Source: Prevotella sp. UBA3837 (lineage in GTDB: Bacteria; Bacteroidota; Bacteroidia; Bacteroidales; Bacteroidaceae). Taken from it: 31,778 nt of DNA. The translations under genes were made by a program, and so were the position numbers. Location: positions 1 to 31,778 of the forward strand of contig DGHX01000161.1 of the NCBI GenBank assembly GCA_002392835.1, written 5' to 3'. Within the stretch, counting starts at the first letter, position 1; each line of letters opens with the position of its first letter. Shown here one piece after another: positions 1 to 7,972 of this stretch. The notes under the pieces were generated by a model. The model had not been told where the DNA came from. It saw only the letters and a program-made list of their open reading frames with translations, and made no database searches.

Positions 1-1224
1 CAGTACGGCAAGTGCGAGTGGTGCGGTCGCGAGTTCAGCGTCGTCGACACCGGCGGATGGGTAGTGAACAGCGACGACATCTTCGAGGAGGAGATTCGCA
101 AGCAGGTGGTCATCGCCACCGAAGAGGCCGACCTGGTGCTCTTCCTGTGCGACATCAAGAACGGCGTCACCGACTGGGACCAGGACGTGGCCCAGATCCT
201 GCGCCGCAACTCAGCCTCGAAGGAGGGGAAGCCGGGCACGGGCGTCCCCGTCATCCTGGTGGCCAACAAGGCCGACGACGGCAAGGACCTCTACGGCCAG
301 TACGACTTCTACAAGCTGGGACTGGGCGACCCCTTCTGCGTGAGCGCCGCCACCGGCAGCGGCACCGGCGACCTGCTTGACAAGGTGGTGGAGATGCTGC
401 CTGAGAAGAAGGACGAGGGACTGGAGGAGGGCATACCGCGCTTCGCCGTCGTGGGCCGTCCGAACGTGGGAAAGTCGAGTATCATCAACGCCTTCATAGG
501 CGAGGACCGACACATAGTGACCGACATCGCCGGCACCACGCGCGACAGCATCTACACCCGCTACGACAAGTTCGGCTTCGACTTCTACCTCGTCGACACC
601 GCCGGCATCCGCCGCAAGAACAAGGTCACCGAGGACCTGGAGTTCTACAGCGTCATGCGCAGCATACGCGCCATTGAAAACAGCGACGTGTGCATACTGA
701 TGATCGACGCCACGCGCGGCATTGAGGCGCAGGACATGAACATCTTCCAGCTTATACAGAAGAACAACAAGAGTCTGGTGGTGGTGGTGAACAAGTGGGA
801 CCTGGTGGAGGACAAGAGCCAGGTGGTCATCAGCACCTTCGAGGAGGCCATCCGCAACCGCATGGCGCCCTTCCGCGACTTCCCCGTCATCTTCGCCTCG
901 GCACTGACCAAGCAGCGCATCTTCCGCGTGCTGGAGACGGCGAAGCAGGTGTACCTGAACCGCAAGGCACGCATAGGCACCACGAAGCTGAACGAGGTGA
1001 TGCTGCCTATCATCGAGGCCACGCCGCCACCCAGCATCAAGGGCAAGTACATCAAAATAAAGTACGTGAGCCAGGTGCCCGACACCCAGATTCCCACCTT
1101 CATCTTCTACGCCAACCTGCCGCAGTATGTGAAGGAGCCCTACAAGCGCTTCCTGGAGAACAAGATTCGCGAGAACTGGCCGCTCACCGGCACACCCATC
1201 AACATCTTCATTCGCCAGAAATGA
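1..1224 (+). CDS. der: Ribosome-assembly GTPase Der (EngA), 5'-truncated by window edge
   Basis: Der is a double-GTPase needed for maturation of the 50S ribosomal subunit. The reading frame is open from base 1, so the gene starts upstream; about 35 residues including the first P-loop are missing. The first visible residues contain the G3 motif DTGG of GTPase domain 1, followed by VANKAD (G4). The second GTPase domain has a complete set: GRPNVGKSS (P-loop), a TTRDS switch region, DTAG (G3) and NKWD (G4). The last ~110 residues form the KH-like domain typical of Der, ending NIFIRQK. The GTG at 64 is an internal codon, not the start, because conserved Der sequence continues upstream of it. The stop overlaps the ATG of the next gene (ATGA). 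Confidence 0.96.
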   Translation, partial: QYGKCEWCGREFSVVDTGGWVVNSDDIFEEEIRKQVVIATEEADLVLFLCDIKNGVTDWDQDVAQILRRNSASKEGKPGTGVPVILVANKADDGKDLYGQYDFYKLGLGDPFCVSAATGSGTGDLLDKVVEMLPEKKDEGLEEGIPRFAVVGRPNVGKSSIINAFIGEDRHIVTDIAGTTRDSIYTRYDKFGFDFYLVDTAGIRRKNKVTEDLEFYSVMRSIRAIENSDVCILMIDATRGIEAQDMNIFQLIQKNNKSLVVVVNKWDLVEDKSQVVISTFEEAIRNRMAPFRDFPVIFASALTKQRIFRVLETAKQVYLNRKARIGTTKLNEVMLPIIEATPPPSIKGKYIKIKYVSQVPDTQIPTFIFYANLPQYVKEPYKRFLENKIRENWPLTGTPINIFIRQK

Positions 1225-1664
1225 GGCACGTCAGACTGATAACTCCACTACAAAGGCACACCCTTGCACGGGTGTGCCTGTGTGTATTTGTGCTGCTCAT
1301 GGCTGCCTGCAAGGGCAGCAGCGATGAGCAGATGACCAGCGAGCAGCAGGCCGCCGCCGAGGCGAAGAGCCTGTACGAGGCCCTCTACAACAACCAGCCC
1401 GACAAGTTCATCAACGGCATGCAGGGCGCAGCCCACATGAGCGACGACTACCGCGAGCAGATGCGCCGCAACCTGGTGCACCATGCCGAACAGGTGAAGG
1501 GCGAGCGGGGCGGCGTGCGCAGCATCAGCGTGTCGCAAGCCCAGGCCGACAGCACCCTGCACCTGGTGCAGGCCCTGTTGCAGCTGCGCTACGCCGATGG
1601 CTCGGAAGAGCAAATAGTGGTGCCCATGGTGCAGGGCGCCAACGGGCGATGGATGATGAAGTGA
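1221..1664 (+). CDS. Small predicted lipoprotein, unknown function
   Basis: The gene encodes 147 residues starting at ATG 1221, which overlaps the der stop as ATGA, suggesting translational coupling. The N-terminus is basic, then hydrophobic, and ends in a lipobox-like LMAAC followed by KGSSDE, so export and lipidation are expected. The mature part is polar and helical at first (QQAAAEAKSLYEALYNNQ), then ends in a short strand-rich section (IVVPMVQGANGRWMMK). The layout resembles small NTF2-like/DUF4878-type lipoproteins of Bacteroidota, but this is inferred from pattern only. In-frame sequence upstream of 1221 is a shadow of der. The downstream boundary is a hairpin array that probably ends the transcript. 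Confidence 0.8.
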   Translation: MRHVRLITPLQRHTLARVCLCVFVLLMAACKGSSDEQMTSEQQAAAEAKSLYEALYNNQPDKFINGMQGAAHMSDDYREQMRRNLVHHAEQVKGERGGVRSISVSQAQADSTLHLVQALLQLRYADGSEEQIVVPMVQGANGRWMMK

Positions 1665-1691
1665 AGTGAGGGAGCCCGTACAGGAAAAATT

Positions 1692-1768
1692 GCGGGCCGC
1701 ACAGAAGAATTTGCGGCCCGCCACAGGAAAAGAATGCGGCCCGCACAGAAGTCTCTGCGGGCCGCATT
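1692..1768. terminator. Paired hairpins between convergent genes (palindrome array C)
   Basis: Two hairpins lie in the 108-bp gap between the lipoprotein gene and asd, which converge. Stem 1 pairs 1692-1701 with 1712-1721. Stem 2 pairs 1733-1745 with 1756-1768 (13 bp, 10-nt loop). All four arms carry the same 9-mer, GCGGGCCGC or its complement, starting at 1692, 1713, 1736 and 1757. T-rich sequence follows stem 2 on the plus strand and C/T-rich sequence follows on the minus strand, so a bidirectional terminator is the simplest reading. The motif recurs in the intergenic elements near 11200 and 30170. Confidence 0.7.
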
Positions 1769-1772
1769 TGTA

Positions 1773-2789
1773 TTATTTCTTCACACCTCCTACGCGTATG
1801 AGGTATTCGCCTATCTGCACGGCGTTGAGCGCGGCACCCTTGCGAATCTGGTCGCCGGAGAGCCAGAAGGTCAGCCCGTTGTCGTCGCTGAGGTCCTTGC
1901 GCACGCGGCCCACGAAGACGTCGTCCTTGCCAGCGGTGTCGAGGGGCATGGGGTACGTGAGGGTCGTCGGGTCATCGACGAGCTGGCAGCCGGGAGCCTG
2001 GGCAATGGCCTGCTGGGCCTCCTCCACGCTCAGCGGGCGCTCGGTCTCAATCCACACGCTCTCTGAGTGCGAGCGCAGCGACGACACACGCACGCACATG
2101 GCCGAGCAGCGGGCGTCGGTGTGCATAATCTTGCGCGTCTCGTTGTACATCTTCATCTCCTCCTTCGTATAGCCGTTGGGCTGGAACACATCAATCTGCG
2201 GAATGACGTTATAGGCCAGCTGGTGGGGGAACTTCTTTATGGTCTTCACCTCGCCGGTCTCCACGATTTCCTTGTACTGCTGCTGCAGCTCGGCCATGGC
2301 TGCAGCTCCGGCTCCGCTGGCGCTCTGGTATGAGGCCACATGGATGCGCTTGATGTGGCTGAGCTGCTCCAGCGGCTGCAGCACCACGACCATCATGATG
2401 GTGGTGCAGTTGGGGTTGGCGATGATGTTGCGAGGGCGGTTGAGGGCGTCCTCGGCGTTGCACTCGGGCACCACGAGGGGCACGTCGTCGTCCATGCGGA
2501 AGGCGCTGCTGTTGTCGATCATCACGCAGCCGTACTTCGTGATGGTGTCGGCAAACTCCTTCGATGTTCCTGCCCCGGCTGATGTGAAGGCGATGTCGAT
2601 GTCGCGGAAGTCATCGTTATGCTGCAGGAGCTTCACGGTGAGCTCCTTTCCGCGGAACGTGTACTTCGTGCCGGCCGAGCGCTCCGAGCCGAAGAGCACC
2701 AGTTCATCCATAGGGAAATTTCTCTCGTCGAGCAGGCGCAGGAACTCCTGGCCCACGGCGCCGCTGGCGCCTACAATAGCTACTTTCAT
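1773..2789 (-). CDS. asd: Aspartate-semialdehyde dehydrogenase
   Basis: The enzyme reduces aspartyl phosphate to aspartate semialdehyde with NADPH, the branch point to lysine/diaminopimelate, threonine and methionine. The 338-residue length is normal. The N-terminus has the dinucleotide-binding GASGAVGQEF. The catalytic cysteine is C128 in NPNCTT, and the active-site histidine is H241 in the conserved LRSHSE. SASGAGAAAM is the usual substrate-binding loop. The ATG at 2789 directly precedes KVAIVGASG. It sits 32 bp behind the small ORF and peptidase genes on the same strand, with no recognisable promoter between, so read-through from them is possible although the functions are unrelated. Confidence 0.97.
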   Translation of the reverse strand: MKVAIVGASGAVGQEFLRLLDERNFPMDELVLFGSERSAGTKYTFRGKELTVKLLQHNDDFRDIDIAFTSAGAGTSKEFADTITKYGCVMIDNSSAFRMDDDVPLVVPECNAEDALNRPRNIIANPNCTTIMMVVVLQPLEQLSHIKRIHVASYQSASGAGAAAMAELQQQYKEIVETGEVKTIKKFPHQLAYNVIPQIDVFQPNGYTKEEMKMYNETRKIMHTDARCSAMCVRVSSLRSHSESVWIETERPLSVEEAQQAIAQAPGCQLVDDPTTLTYPMPLDTAGKDDVFVGRVRKDLSDDNGLTFWLSGDQIRKGAALNAVQIGEYLIRVGGVKK

Positions 2790-2821
2790 GCTGTTTTCTT
2801 TGTGTTGTATTCTTGTGATGA

Positions 2822-3010
2822 TTAATAATCTTCTTCCTCGTCGCCCCAGTCGTAGCCTCCGCCCCGGCGGCGGGCAGGTTTGGTGCCTATGCCGGGGGTG
2901 CTGCCGCTGATATCGCCGGCGCTGGGTCCGCTCCCCGGCGAGACTTCCATGAGGTTTGACTGTGCTGAAATGCTGATGATCAGTATCTGTGGTTTAGTGT
3001 ATTTCTTCAT
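2822..3010 (-). CDS. Small ORF directly downstream of the C10 peptidase, unknown function
   Basis: The ORF gives 62 residues from ATG 3010; an in-frame ATG at 3034 overlaps the peptidase end and is less likely. The N-terminus (MKKYTKPQILIISISAQSNL) is short and moderately hydrophobic without a clear signal-peptidase site. The middle is Gly/Ser/Pro-rich. The C-terminus has an arginine run (ARRRGGG) followed by an acidic end (DWGDEEEDY). It starts 13 bp after the peptidase stop, so the two are almost certainly co-transcribed. No family is recognised. In streptococci a small inhibitor gene follows the C10 peptidase speB, which makes inhibitor or substrate plausible, but nothing in the sequence proves it. 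Confidence 0.6.
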   Translation of the reverse strand: MKKYTKPQILIISISAQSNLMEVSPGSGPSAGDISGSTPGIGTKPARRRGGGYDWGDEEEDY

Positions 3011-3023
3011 GACTGTGGTGTGT

Positions 3024-6000
3024 TTACTTAACAATGACTTTCTTTCCGTTCACGATGTATAGTCCGGGCTGCACGGTGCTGCTGACGCGGCGTCCCTGCA
3101 GGTCGTAGCTGCCGGTGGCAGCGGGCCTGTCGGCCTCGGTGCCCAGGGTGAGTATGGCGGTGGGCTCGCTCTGGCCGATGCGGATGTTAAGGCCGGCGGA
3201 GGCTGCGCTGTGGCCGGTGCCCTGGAAGTAGGCCTGGAAGGGGCTGACGGTGGTGGCATCGGCCGGGGTGGCCTCGAACCAGTCGCCGGCATCGTTCAGC
3301 ACGTAGGCATCAGCCGGGGCAGTGGTCTGCATGAGGGCTCCCACGAACTTATAGCGCTGGCCCGACACCTTGGCCACGGCGCTGCTGCTGGCCTGGATGG
3401 TGGCGTTGGTGCCGCTGAAGGTGATAGCCTTGTTGGTGAGGTCCCACTTCGTGCCGTAGCTACTGCCAGGCATGGCGATGATGTAAGGTGTGTAGGCATC
3501 GAGCTGCGGGGCATAGTCGAAGACGACGTCGCTGCCGTTCTCGCCCGCATACTCCATCAGCCAGAAGTGCTTGCCCGTGTCGGTGGCGCTGTGGAACCAG
3601 TCGATGGTTTTCTCCGCCGTGCTCACCTCGGTAGCGGTGAAGGGCAGGCAGACGGTGGCCCAGCCGCCGCTGCTGCCGCGGTTGAAGCCCTTGCTGAAGG
3701 TACGGGTGTAAGTGACTGTCTGGGCGGTGAACGTCTCGGGGGTATAGAACGGATAGCCGTCAGCGAGGGTGAGCTGGCTGGCCTGACCGCCCTTCACCAC
3801 GTTGGTGGCACCCTCGGGCACCGTGCCGTCGGCATCGACGAAGACCAGCAGGTTGGGATTGTCGGCACCGCTCAGGCTCGTCACCGTGTTCTGACCGCGA
3901 AGGTCGACGCAGGTGGCGGTGGAGGGAAGGGTGAGGGTGGAGGTTGCTTCAGCAAAGCTGATGGCTCCCCCCGCATCGTAGAGCGTATAACCCGGCTTGA
4001 CGATAAAGGTGGTCTGTATGTCTACGCTTTCCTCGTTGACCCAGCTGCTGCCTTTCAGATAGAATACTCTGAGGCTGTACTCACCGCCTTCTTCCAGTCC
4101 CTCCATCGTGAAGGTCAGCTCCTGGGTGCCACGGGCGGACACGCTGAAGTTTTGGTAGGTATCTATATTGGCATACTGGTATGACCAGCCGCCACCCGTT
4201 CTCGTCCACTTGTATAGCTGCATGCCCATACGCCCACTGAAGGGGGTGTCGGTGTCGTTGGTGGCCGTGGTGACGAGATGGAGCGTGGTACCGTAGACAT
4301 ATTGACCGTCGCTGCTCTTGTTGACAATGACGGTGGGCAACGAGAGCACCACGTCGCTGCTGGCAGAATGGCCTGCTTGTATGGTCAGCGTGCCCGTGGC
4401 AATAGTGTTATTGCCTTCCTCGTCGGTACATATCTTGACGGGTGCGGTGCCGGTGAAGTTTGGTGTGTACTCAATGCTGAAGGGGGCCGTCTGTCCGCCC
4501 TCCAACTCGAACACCTTACCGCCTGCCTTGCTGCCGTTCACGAACAGGTAGAGATATCCGTTGAAGAAGCCTATGCCGCTGTTGGTGATGTTGGTGCTCA
4601 GAGTGATGAGGTTGTTGGGCTCCAATGTGCCGGTGGCGGTGATTTCGGTGGCACTGAGCTCGACAGAGTTGTTGGTGATGGTCATCGTATTCCCACTGAT
4701 TACCACTGCCAGTGCCGTCTTAGCCGCATTGGCCTGTTGCTGCCACATCTCAGAACCGTCGATGTGGCTGATGAGCCGAAGGCTGTAGGTGCCATCGCCC
4801 ACACCGGCTCCCAAGCTGACATAATTAGCATTGGCATTGCCCCATCCCCAATTGTTTTGAAGCTCCGCAGAGGTGATGTCACAGGTGCTCACCAGCAGGC
4901 CGTCTTCATCGTACAGGCCACATCCCACGTAGAACTTATACGTCTGCCCTGTCCTGTTATACGTACTGAAGGTGATGAATATATTGCTGAAAGGACTGTC
5001 GGCGGAGCTACGCGTCACACTGGCAGTATTGACAGAAAGGCCCTCTGCCGTCATTACAGGTACATCGGCCGGTGTTTCCGCCTGCTTCTGTATGCCTATG
5101 ACGGCATTCTGCTGGTAGCTGTATCCGTCTTTCGACGACGATGCTCCTGCGCCGCTGTTGCTGTAGGGGTTAGCCACTGAAAGGAGGAAGAAACCGTCGT
5201 CCTGTCCGCCCCATCCCCAGTTGATGTGGAAGTAGTCGTCCTCGTCGTAGCCGTCGATGACGAAGGCATGTCCGCCGCCTGTCGACTGTCCGCCGTAGAC
5301 GACGGGTCGCCCGGCGGCCATCTCGGCGTAGATAAGGTCGTTCCACTCGGCCGAGGTATAGTATAGGCGCTCCACACTCTTCGCAGTATTGTCGTAGTCA
5401 AAGTACTGCTTCAGCGCCGTGGCCACCTGCCGTGTGTCGGCCATAGAGACGCCCGTGCCGTAGTTCATCTGCACCGACTGTCCGCAGTAGCGCATCAGCT
5501 TGGCCACGGCGGTACCGCTCTCGCTGCTGTAGCTGCTGCTATAGGTGGCCTGCATGTCGGCCCACCGGAAGGTGGTGGCAGGCAGGGCGGCGAGCGTGCC
5601 CAGCGTGGTGTTCGACGTGTATGCCGGTATCTCCGTTTTTGTCTCTGTGGGCCACTTGTGGTAGAACATCACCTGCGCCATGGCCGTAGCCACGCAGCCG
5701 GTGAGGCACTGGTTGCCGTCGATGGCGGGCGCCTGGTTGTTATAGGGAGCATATTGGTTCCACTGGCTGCTGAGCAGGGGACTGATGGCACGGCGGGCGG
5801 CAGCCTTGAGCGGAGCCTGCTGGGTGGTTGATTCCGGCTGCTGGCCGAGCCACTGCAGCTGGTCAGCGTAGCCCTGCAACCAGGCCCGCAGGTTGTCGGG
5901 CATGTCCTGCGGGGAGAAGGATCCGCTGTCGCTGTAGCCCAGCACGGCGGGCGTGCGGTCGTCGCTGCTGACGATGACGAAGCCCTGCTGCTGACCCACA

Positions 6001-6209
6001 TTAAAGACATAGCAGCCCTCGTCACTGACCAGCGACAGGGGTGTGTTGAGCGGAGCGGCGTGGCGTCCGTTGCCGCCGAGGTTCTTGTGAACGAGGAACT
6101 GGCGAGCCTGCTGCTGCGCCTGCTCGCGGCTGACGGGGGCTGCCGTCAGCACGATGCTGACCATGAGGGTGGCCACAAGGAGTAAGGTTCTTTTCATAAG
6201 CGTTCTCAT
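3024..6209 (-). CDS. Secreted C10 family cysteine peptidase (streptopain-like) with C-terminal sorting tail
   Basis: The protein has 1061 residues. A signal peptide (1 to ~24) is followed by a Spi/streptopain-type propeptide (~25-135). The papain-like catalytic domain has nucleophile C172 in TGCVATAMAQVMFYHKWP and catalytic H314 in GGGHAFVIDGY, followed by HINWGWGG. A long strand-rich region (~380-980) looks like tandem beta-sandwich domains. The last ~45 residues (YDLQGRRV, GLYIVNGKKVIVK) resemble the short type IX secretion tail common in Prevotella, so surface or extracellular location is expected. Two in-frame ATGs exist (6209, 6197); the second gives the more typical MKRTLLL start. It lies 41 bp behind the ATPase gene and ends 13 bp before the small ORF. 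Confidence 0.93.
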   Translation of the reverse strand: MRTLMKRTLLLVATLMVSIVLTAAPVSREQAQQQARQFLVHKNLGGNGRHAAPLNTPLSLVSDEGCYVFNVGQQQGFVIVSSDDRTPAVLGYSDSGSFSPQDMPDNLRAWLQGYADQLQWLGQQPESTTQQAPLKAAARRAISPLLSSQWNQYAPYNNQAPAIDGNQCLTGCVATAMAQVMFYHKWPTETKTEIPAYTSNTTLGTLAALPATTFRWADMQATYSSSYSSESGTAVAKLMRYCGQSVQMNYGTGVSMADTRQVATALKQYFDYDNTAKSVERLYYTSAEWNDLIYAEMAAGRPVVYGGQSTGGGHAFVIDGYDEDDYFHINWGWGGQDDGFFLLSVANPYSNSGAGASSSKDGYSYQQNAVIGIQKQAETPADVPVMTAEGLSVNTASVTRSSADSPFSNIFITFSTYNRTGQTYKFYVGCGLYDEDGLLVSTCDITSAELQNNWGWGNANANYVSLGAGVGDGTYSLRLISHIDGSEMWQQQANAAKTALAVVISGNTMTITNNSVELSATEITATGTLEPNNLITLSTNITNSGIGFFNGYLYLFVNGSKAGGKVFELEGGQTAPFSIEYTPNFTGTAPVKICTDEEGNNTIATGTLTIQAGHSASSDVVLSLPTVIVNKSSDGQYVYGTTLHLVTTATNDTDTPFSGRMGMQLYKWTRTGGGWSYQYANIDTYQNFSVSARGTQELTFTMEGLEEGGEYSLRVFYLKGSSWVNEESVDIQTTFIVKPGYTLYDAGGAISFAEATSTLTLPSTATCVDLRGQNTVTSLSGADNPNLLVFVDADGTVPEGATNVVKGGQASQLTLADGYPFYTPETFTAQTVTYTRTFSKGFNRGSSGGWATVCLPFTATEVSTAEKTIDWFHSATDTGKHFWLMEYAGENGSDVVFDYAPQLDAYTPYIIAMPGSSYGTKWDLTNKAITFSGTNATIQASSSAVAKVSGQRYKFVGALMQTTAPADAYVLNDAGDWFEATPADATTVSPFQAYFQGTGHSAASAGLNIRIGQSEPTAILTLGTEADRPAATGSYDLQGRRVSSTVQPGLYIVNGKKVIVK

Positions 6210-6250
6210 CTGCTTTTTACTGGCCCGGCGTGGGCAGGCCTTTATTCTGA

Positions 6251-7828
6251 TTATACGTTTATATGCTCTATCTGGCAGGTGTGCTGCTTCGACTGGCGGT
6301 CGTAGCTGATGCCCACAAGGAGCAGCTCGCCGCTGTACTGCGCCACCCTGTCGGGGTAGTGTTTCTGGTGTATCTGGCTGATGGCAGTGGCGGCATCCTT
6401 GTTCACCTTCAGCTCAATGACGACCGCAGGCTTGCTGACGTTCTTCCGTGGGATGAACACCAAGTCGGCGAACCCCCGCCCACTGGCATACTCGCGGTGC
6501 ACCACATAGTCGTTGCGGGCGTGGTAGAAGGCGAGACTGATGACACAGGCCAGCGAATTCTCGTCGTTGTAGGAGAGGATGCTCGTGCTGTCGTCGTGCA
6601 CGGCCTCCACGCCGCGTGCCACGGCCTCTTCATCGCCATCGAGCAGCGACTGCATGAGCCGTTTCGAAGTGTCGATGGCCCTGACGACAGGGCTCCAGTT
6701 GTTCTTGCGCACGGCTTTCTCCAGTTCAAGCCTCACTTCGTGGTTGGGGATATAGCACTCCTGCTCCACGCGGTCGTAGCTGAGGTAGCCCAGGTGGATG
6801 AGCACGGTGAGCACATCGTCGCGCGAGGAGATTTCGCTCAGGTCGTTGAGGAATGTTCCGGTGTCAACGCCCACCCTTTGCCCGGCAAGCATGCACAAGA
6901 TGTCGTCCTTCAGCCCCTCGTAGTTCATGTTGATATAGTCAGCCACGGCATCGTAGGCACCCGTCCGCCCCCAGTAGCTCTCACACCACTGGTTGCTCAG
7001 CGCCTGTATGACGGAGTTGGGGTTGAACATCGAAGGCTGCGGCCCTATCTGGTAGCCGTCGTACCACTTCTCCAGCTCATCGAAGTTCATGCCGTGCCGT
7101 GCGGCCAGCGCTCGCACCTCGTCCTTGGTGAAGCCGAAGTAGGGTGCCAGCTGGCGGGGCATGATCATGGAGTATTCCCAGAAGTTGTTCAGTGCCGACT
7201 CCGTGCGGTACTTCTTAATGGGCAGGATGCCCGTCATGTACACACCGGCGAAGACCGCAGTGGTGCTGCTTCCCTTGAACAGACGGCGCAACAAGTTCAC
7301 ATACTTGTCCATGGCCACCTCGTCGCCCAGGGCTTCGCGGCAAATGGCGTCCCACTCGTCGATAATCATGATGAACTGCACGCCATGCTGCTGGTTTACC
7401 TTGATTAGCGCATCCATCAAATCGTCGTCGGCAGCGGCCTTCACGTCAGGATAAGCAGCAAGGACATCTTCCATCACGCGGCGTTGCATCACGGTGGCCA
7501 GCTCACGGCGGGGTATGTCACGTGTGGTGAAATCAGTCACGTCGAGATAGATGACCGGATAGCGGTTCAGGTGTTCCTCAAACGACGGGTCGCGGGCTAT
7601 CTTGAGGTCGGCAAAGAGCTCGCGCGACTGGCACGAGTGGTCGTAGTAGGCGCAGAGCATCTTCGCTGCCATCGACTTGCCAAAGCGGCGGGCACGCGTC
7701 ACACAGCTGAAGCTGTGCTCAGTGTTCAGCGTGCTGTTGACGACGGCAATAAGCTGCGACTTGTCGACATACTCGCCATTGCGGGCCCTGCGGAATCCGG
7801 CATTGCCCAAGTTGATGAACGTTCCCAT
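6251..7828 (-). CDS. AAA-ATPase-like protein with C-terminal PD-(D/E)XK nuclease-like domain
   Basis: The protein has 525 residues from ATG 7828. The N-terminal part matches the AAA-ATPase-like family found in many copies in gut Bacteroidota: a P-loop-like RARRFGKSM (~45-53) and a Walker B-like MIIDEWD (~154-159). The C-terminus carries a PD-(D/E)XK-type motif, with D455 in GFADLVF and E472/K474 in VVIELKV. The biological role is unknown; mobile-element or nucleic-acid functions are often proposed. A TTG further upstream (7852) is in frame, but the promoter -7 box at 7850-7857 overlaps it, so the start at 7828 is preferred, leaving a leader of about 15 nt. Base composition resembles the neighbours. 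Confidence 0.88.
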   Translation of the reverse strand: MGTFINLGNAGFRRARNGEYVDKSQLIAVVNSTLNTEHSFSCVTRARRFGKSMAAKMLCAYYDHSCQSRELFADLKIARDPSFEEHLNRYPVIYLDVTDFTTRDIPRRELATVMQRRVMEDVLAAYPDVKAAADDDLMDALIKVNQQHGVQFIMIIDEWDAICREALGDEVAMDKYVNLLRRLFKGSSTTAVFAGVYMTGILPIKKYRTESALNNFWEYSMIMPRQLAPYFGFTKDEVRALAARHGMNFDELEKWYDGYQIGPQPSMFNPNSVIQALSNQWCESYWGRTGAYDAVADYINMNYEGLKDDILCMLAGQRVGVDTGTFLNDLSEISSRDDVLTVLIHLGYLSYDRVEQECYIPNHEVRLELEKAVRKNNWSPVVRAIDTSKRLMQSLLDGDEEAVARGVEAVHDDSTSILSYNDENSLACVISLAFYHARNDYVVHREYASGRGFADLVFIPRKNVSKPAVVIELKVNKDAATAISQIHQKHYPDRVAQYSGELLLVGISYDRQSKQHTCQIEHINV

Positions 7829-7849
7829 AGCCAGACCATTCTTTTGGTG

Positions 7850-7881
7850 CAAAGTTATAAAAAAGCATTCGTACAGCCAAA
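7850..7881 (-). promoter_or_regulatory. Bacteroidota-type promoter for the ATPase gene
   Basis: On the minus strand, TTTG (7881-7878), a 20-bp spacer and TAACTTTG (7857-7850) match the primary sigma consensus TTTG-N19-21-TAnnTTTG. Transcription would begin close to the ATG at 7828. Confidence 0.75.
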
Positions 7882-7919
7882 TTTTTCGCTATAAATATGC
7901 GTTTTCGCTAAAAAATGAT

Positions 7920-7927
7920 TACCTTTG
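7920..7927 (+). promoter_or_regulatory. Promoter -7 box for gpmI
   Basis: TACCTTTG matches TAnnTTTG, 46 bp before the gpmI ATG. No good TTTG lies at the expected -33 distance, only T-rich sequence. It is divergent from the ATPase promoter. Confidence 0.6.
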
Positions 7928-7972
7928 CAGCCCCAAAGACACACATTATTAATAATATAGCAGAAAAGAACA

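Noticed and set aside
64..66. GTG at 64 as the der start
   Set aside because: Conserved Der sequence including DTGG continues upstream to base 1, so the gene is simply cut by the window edge.
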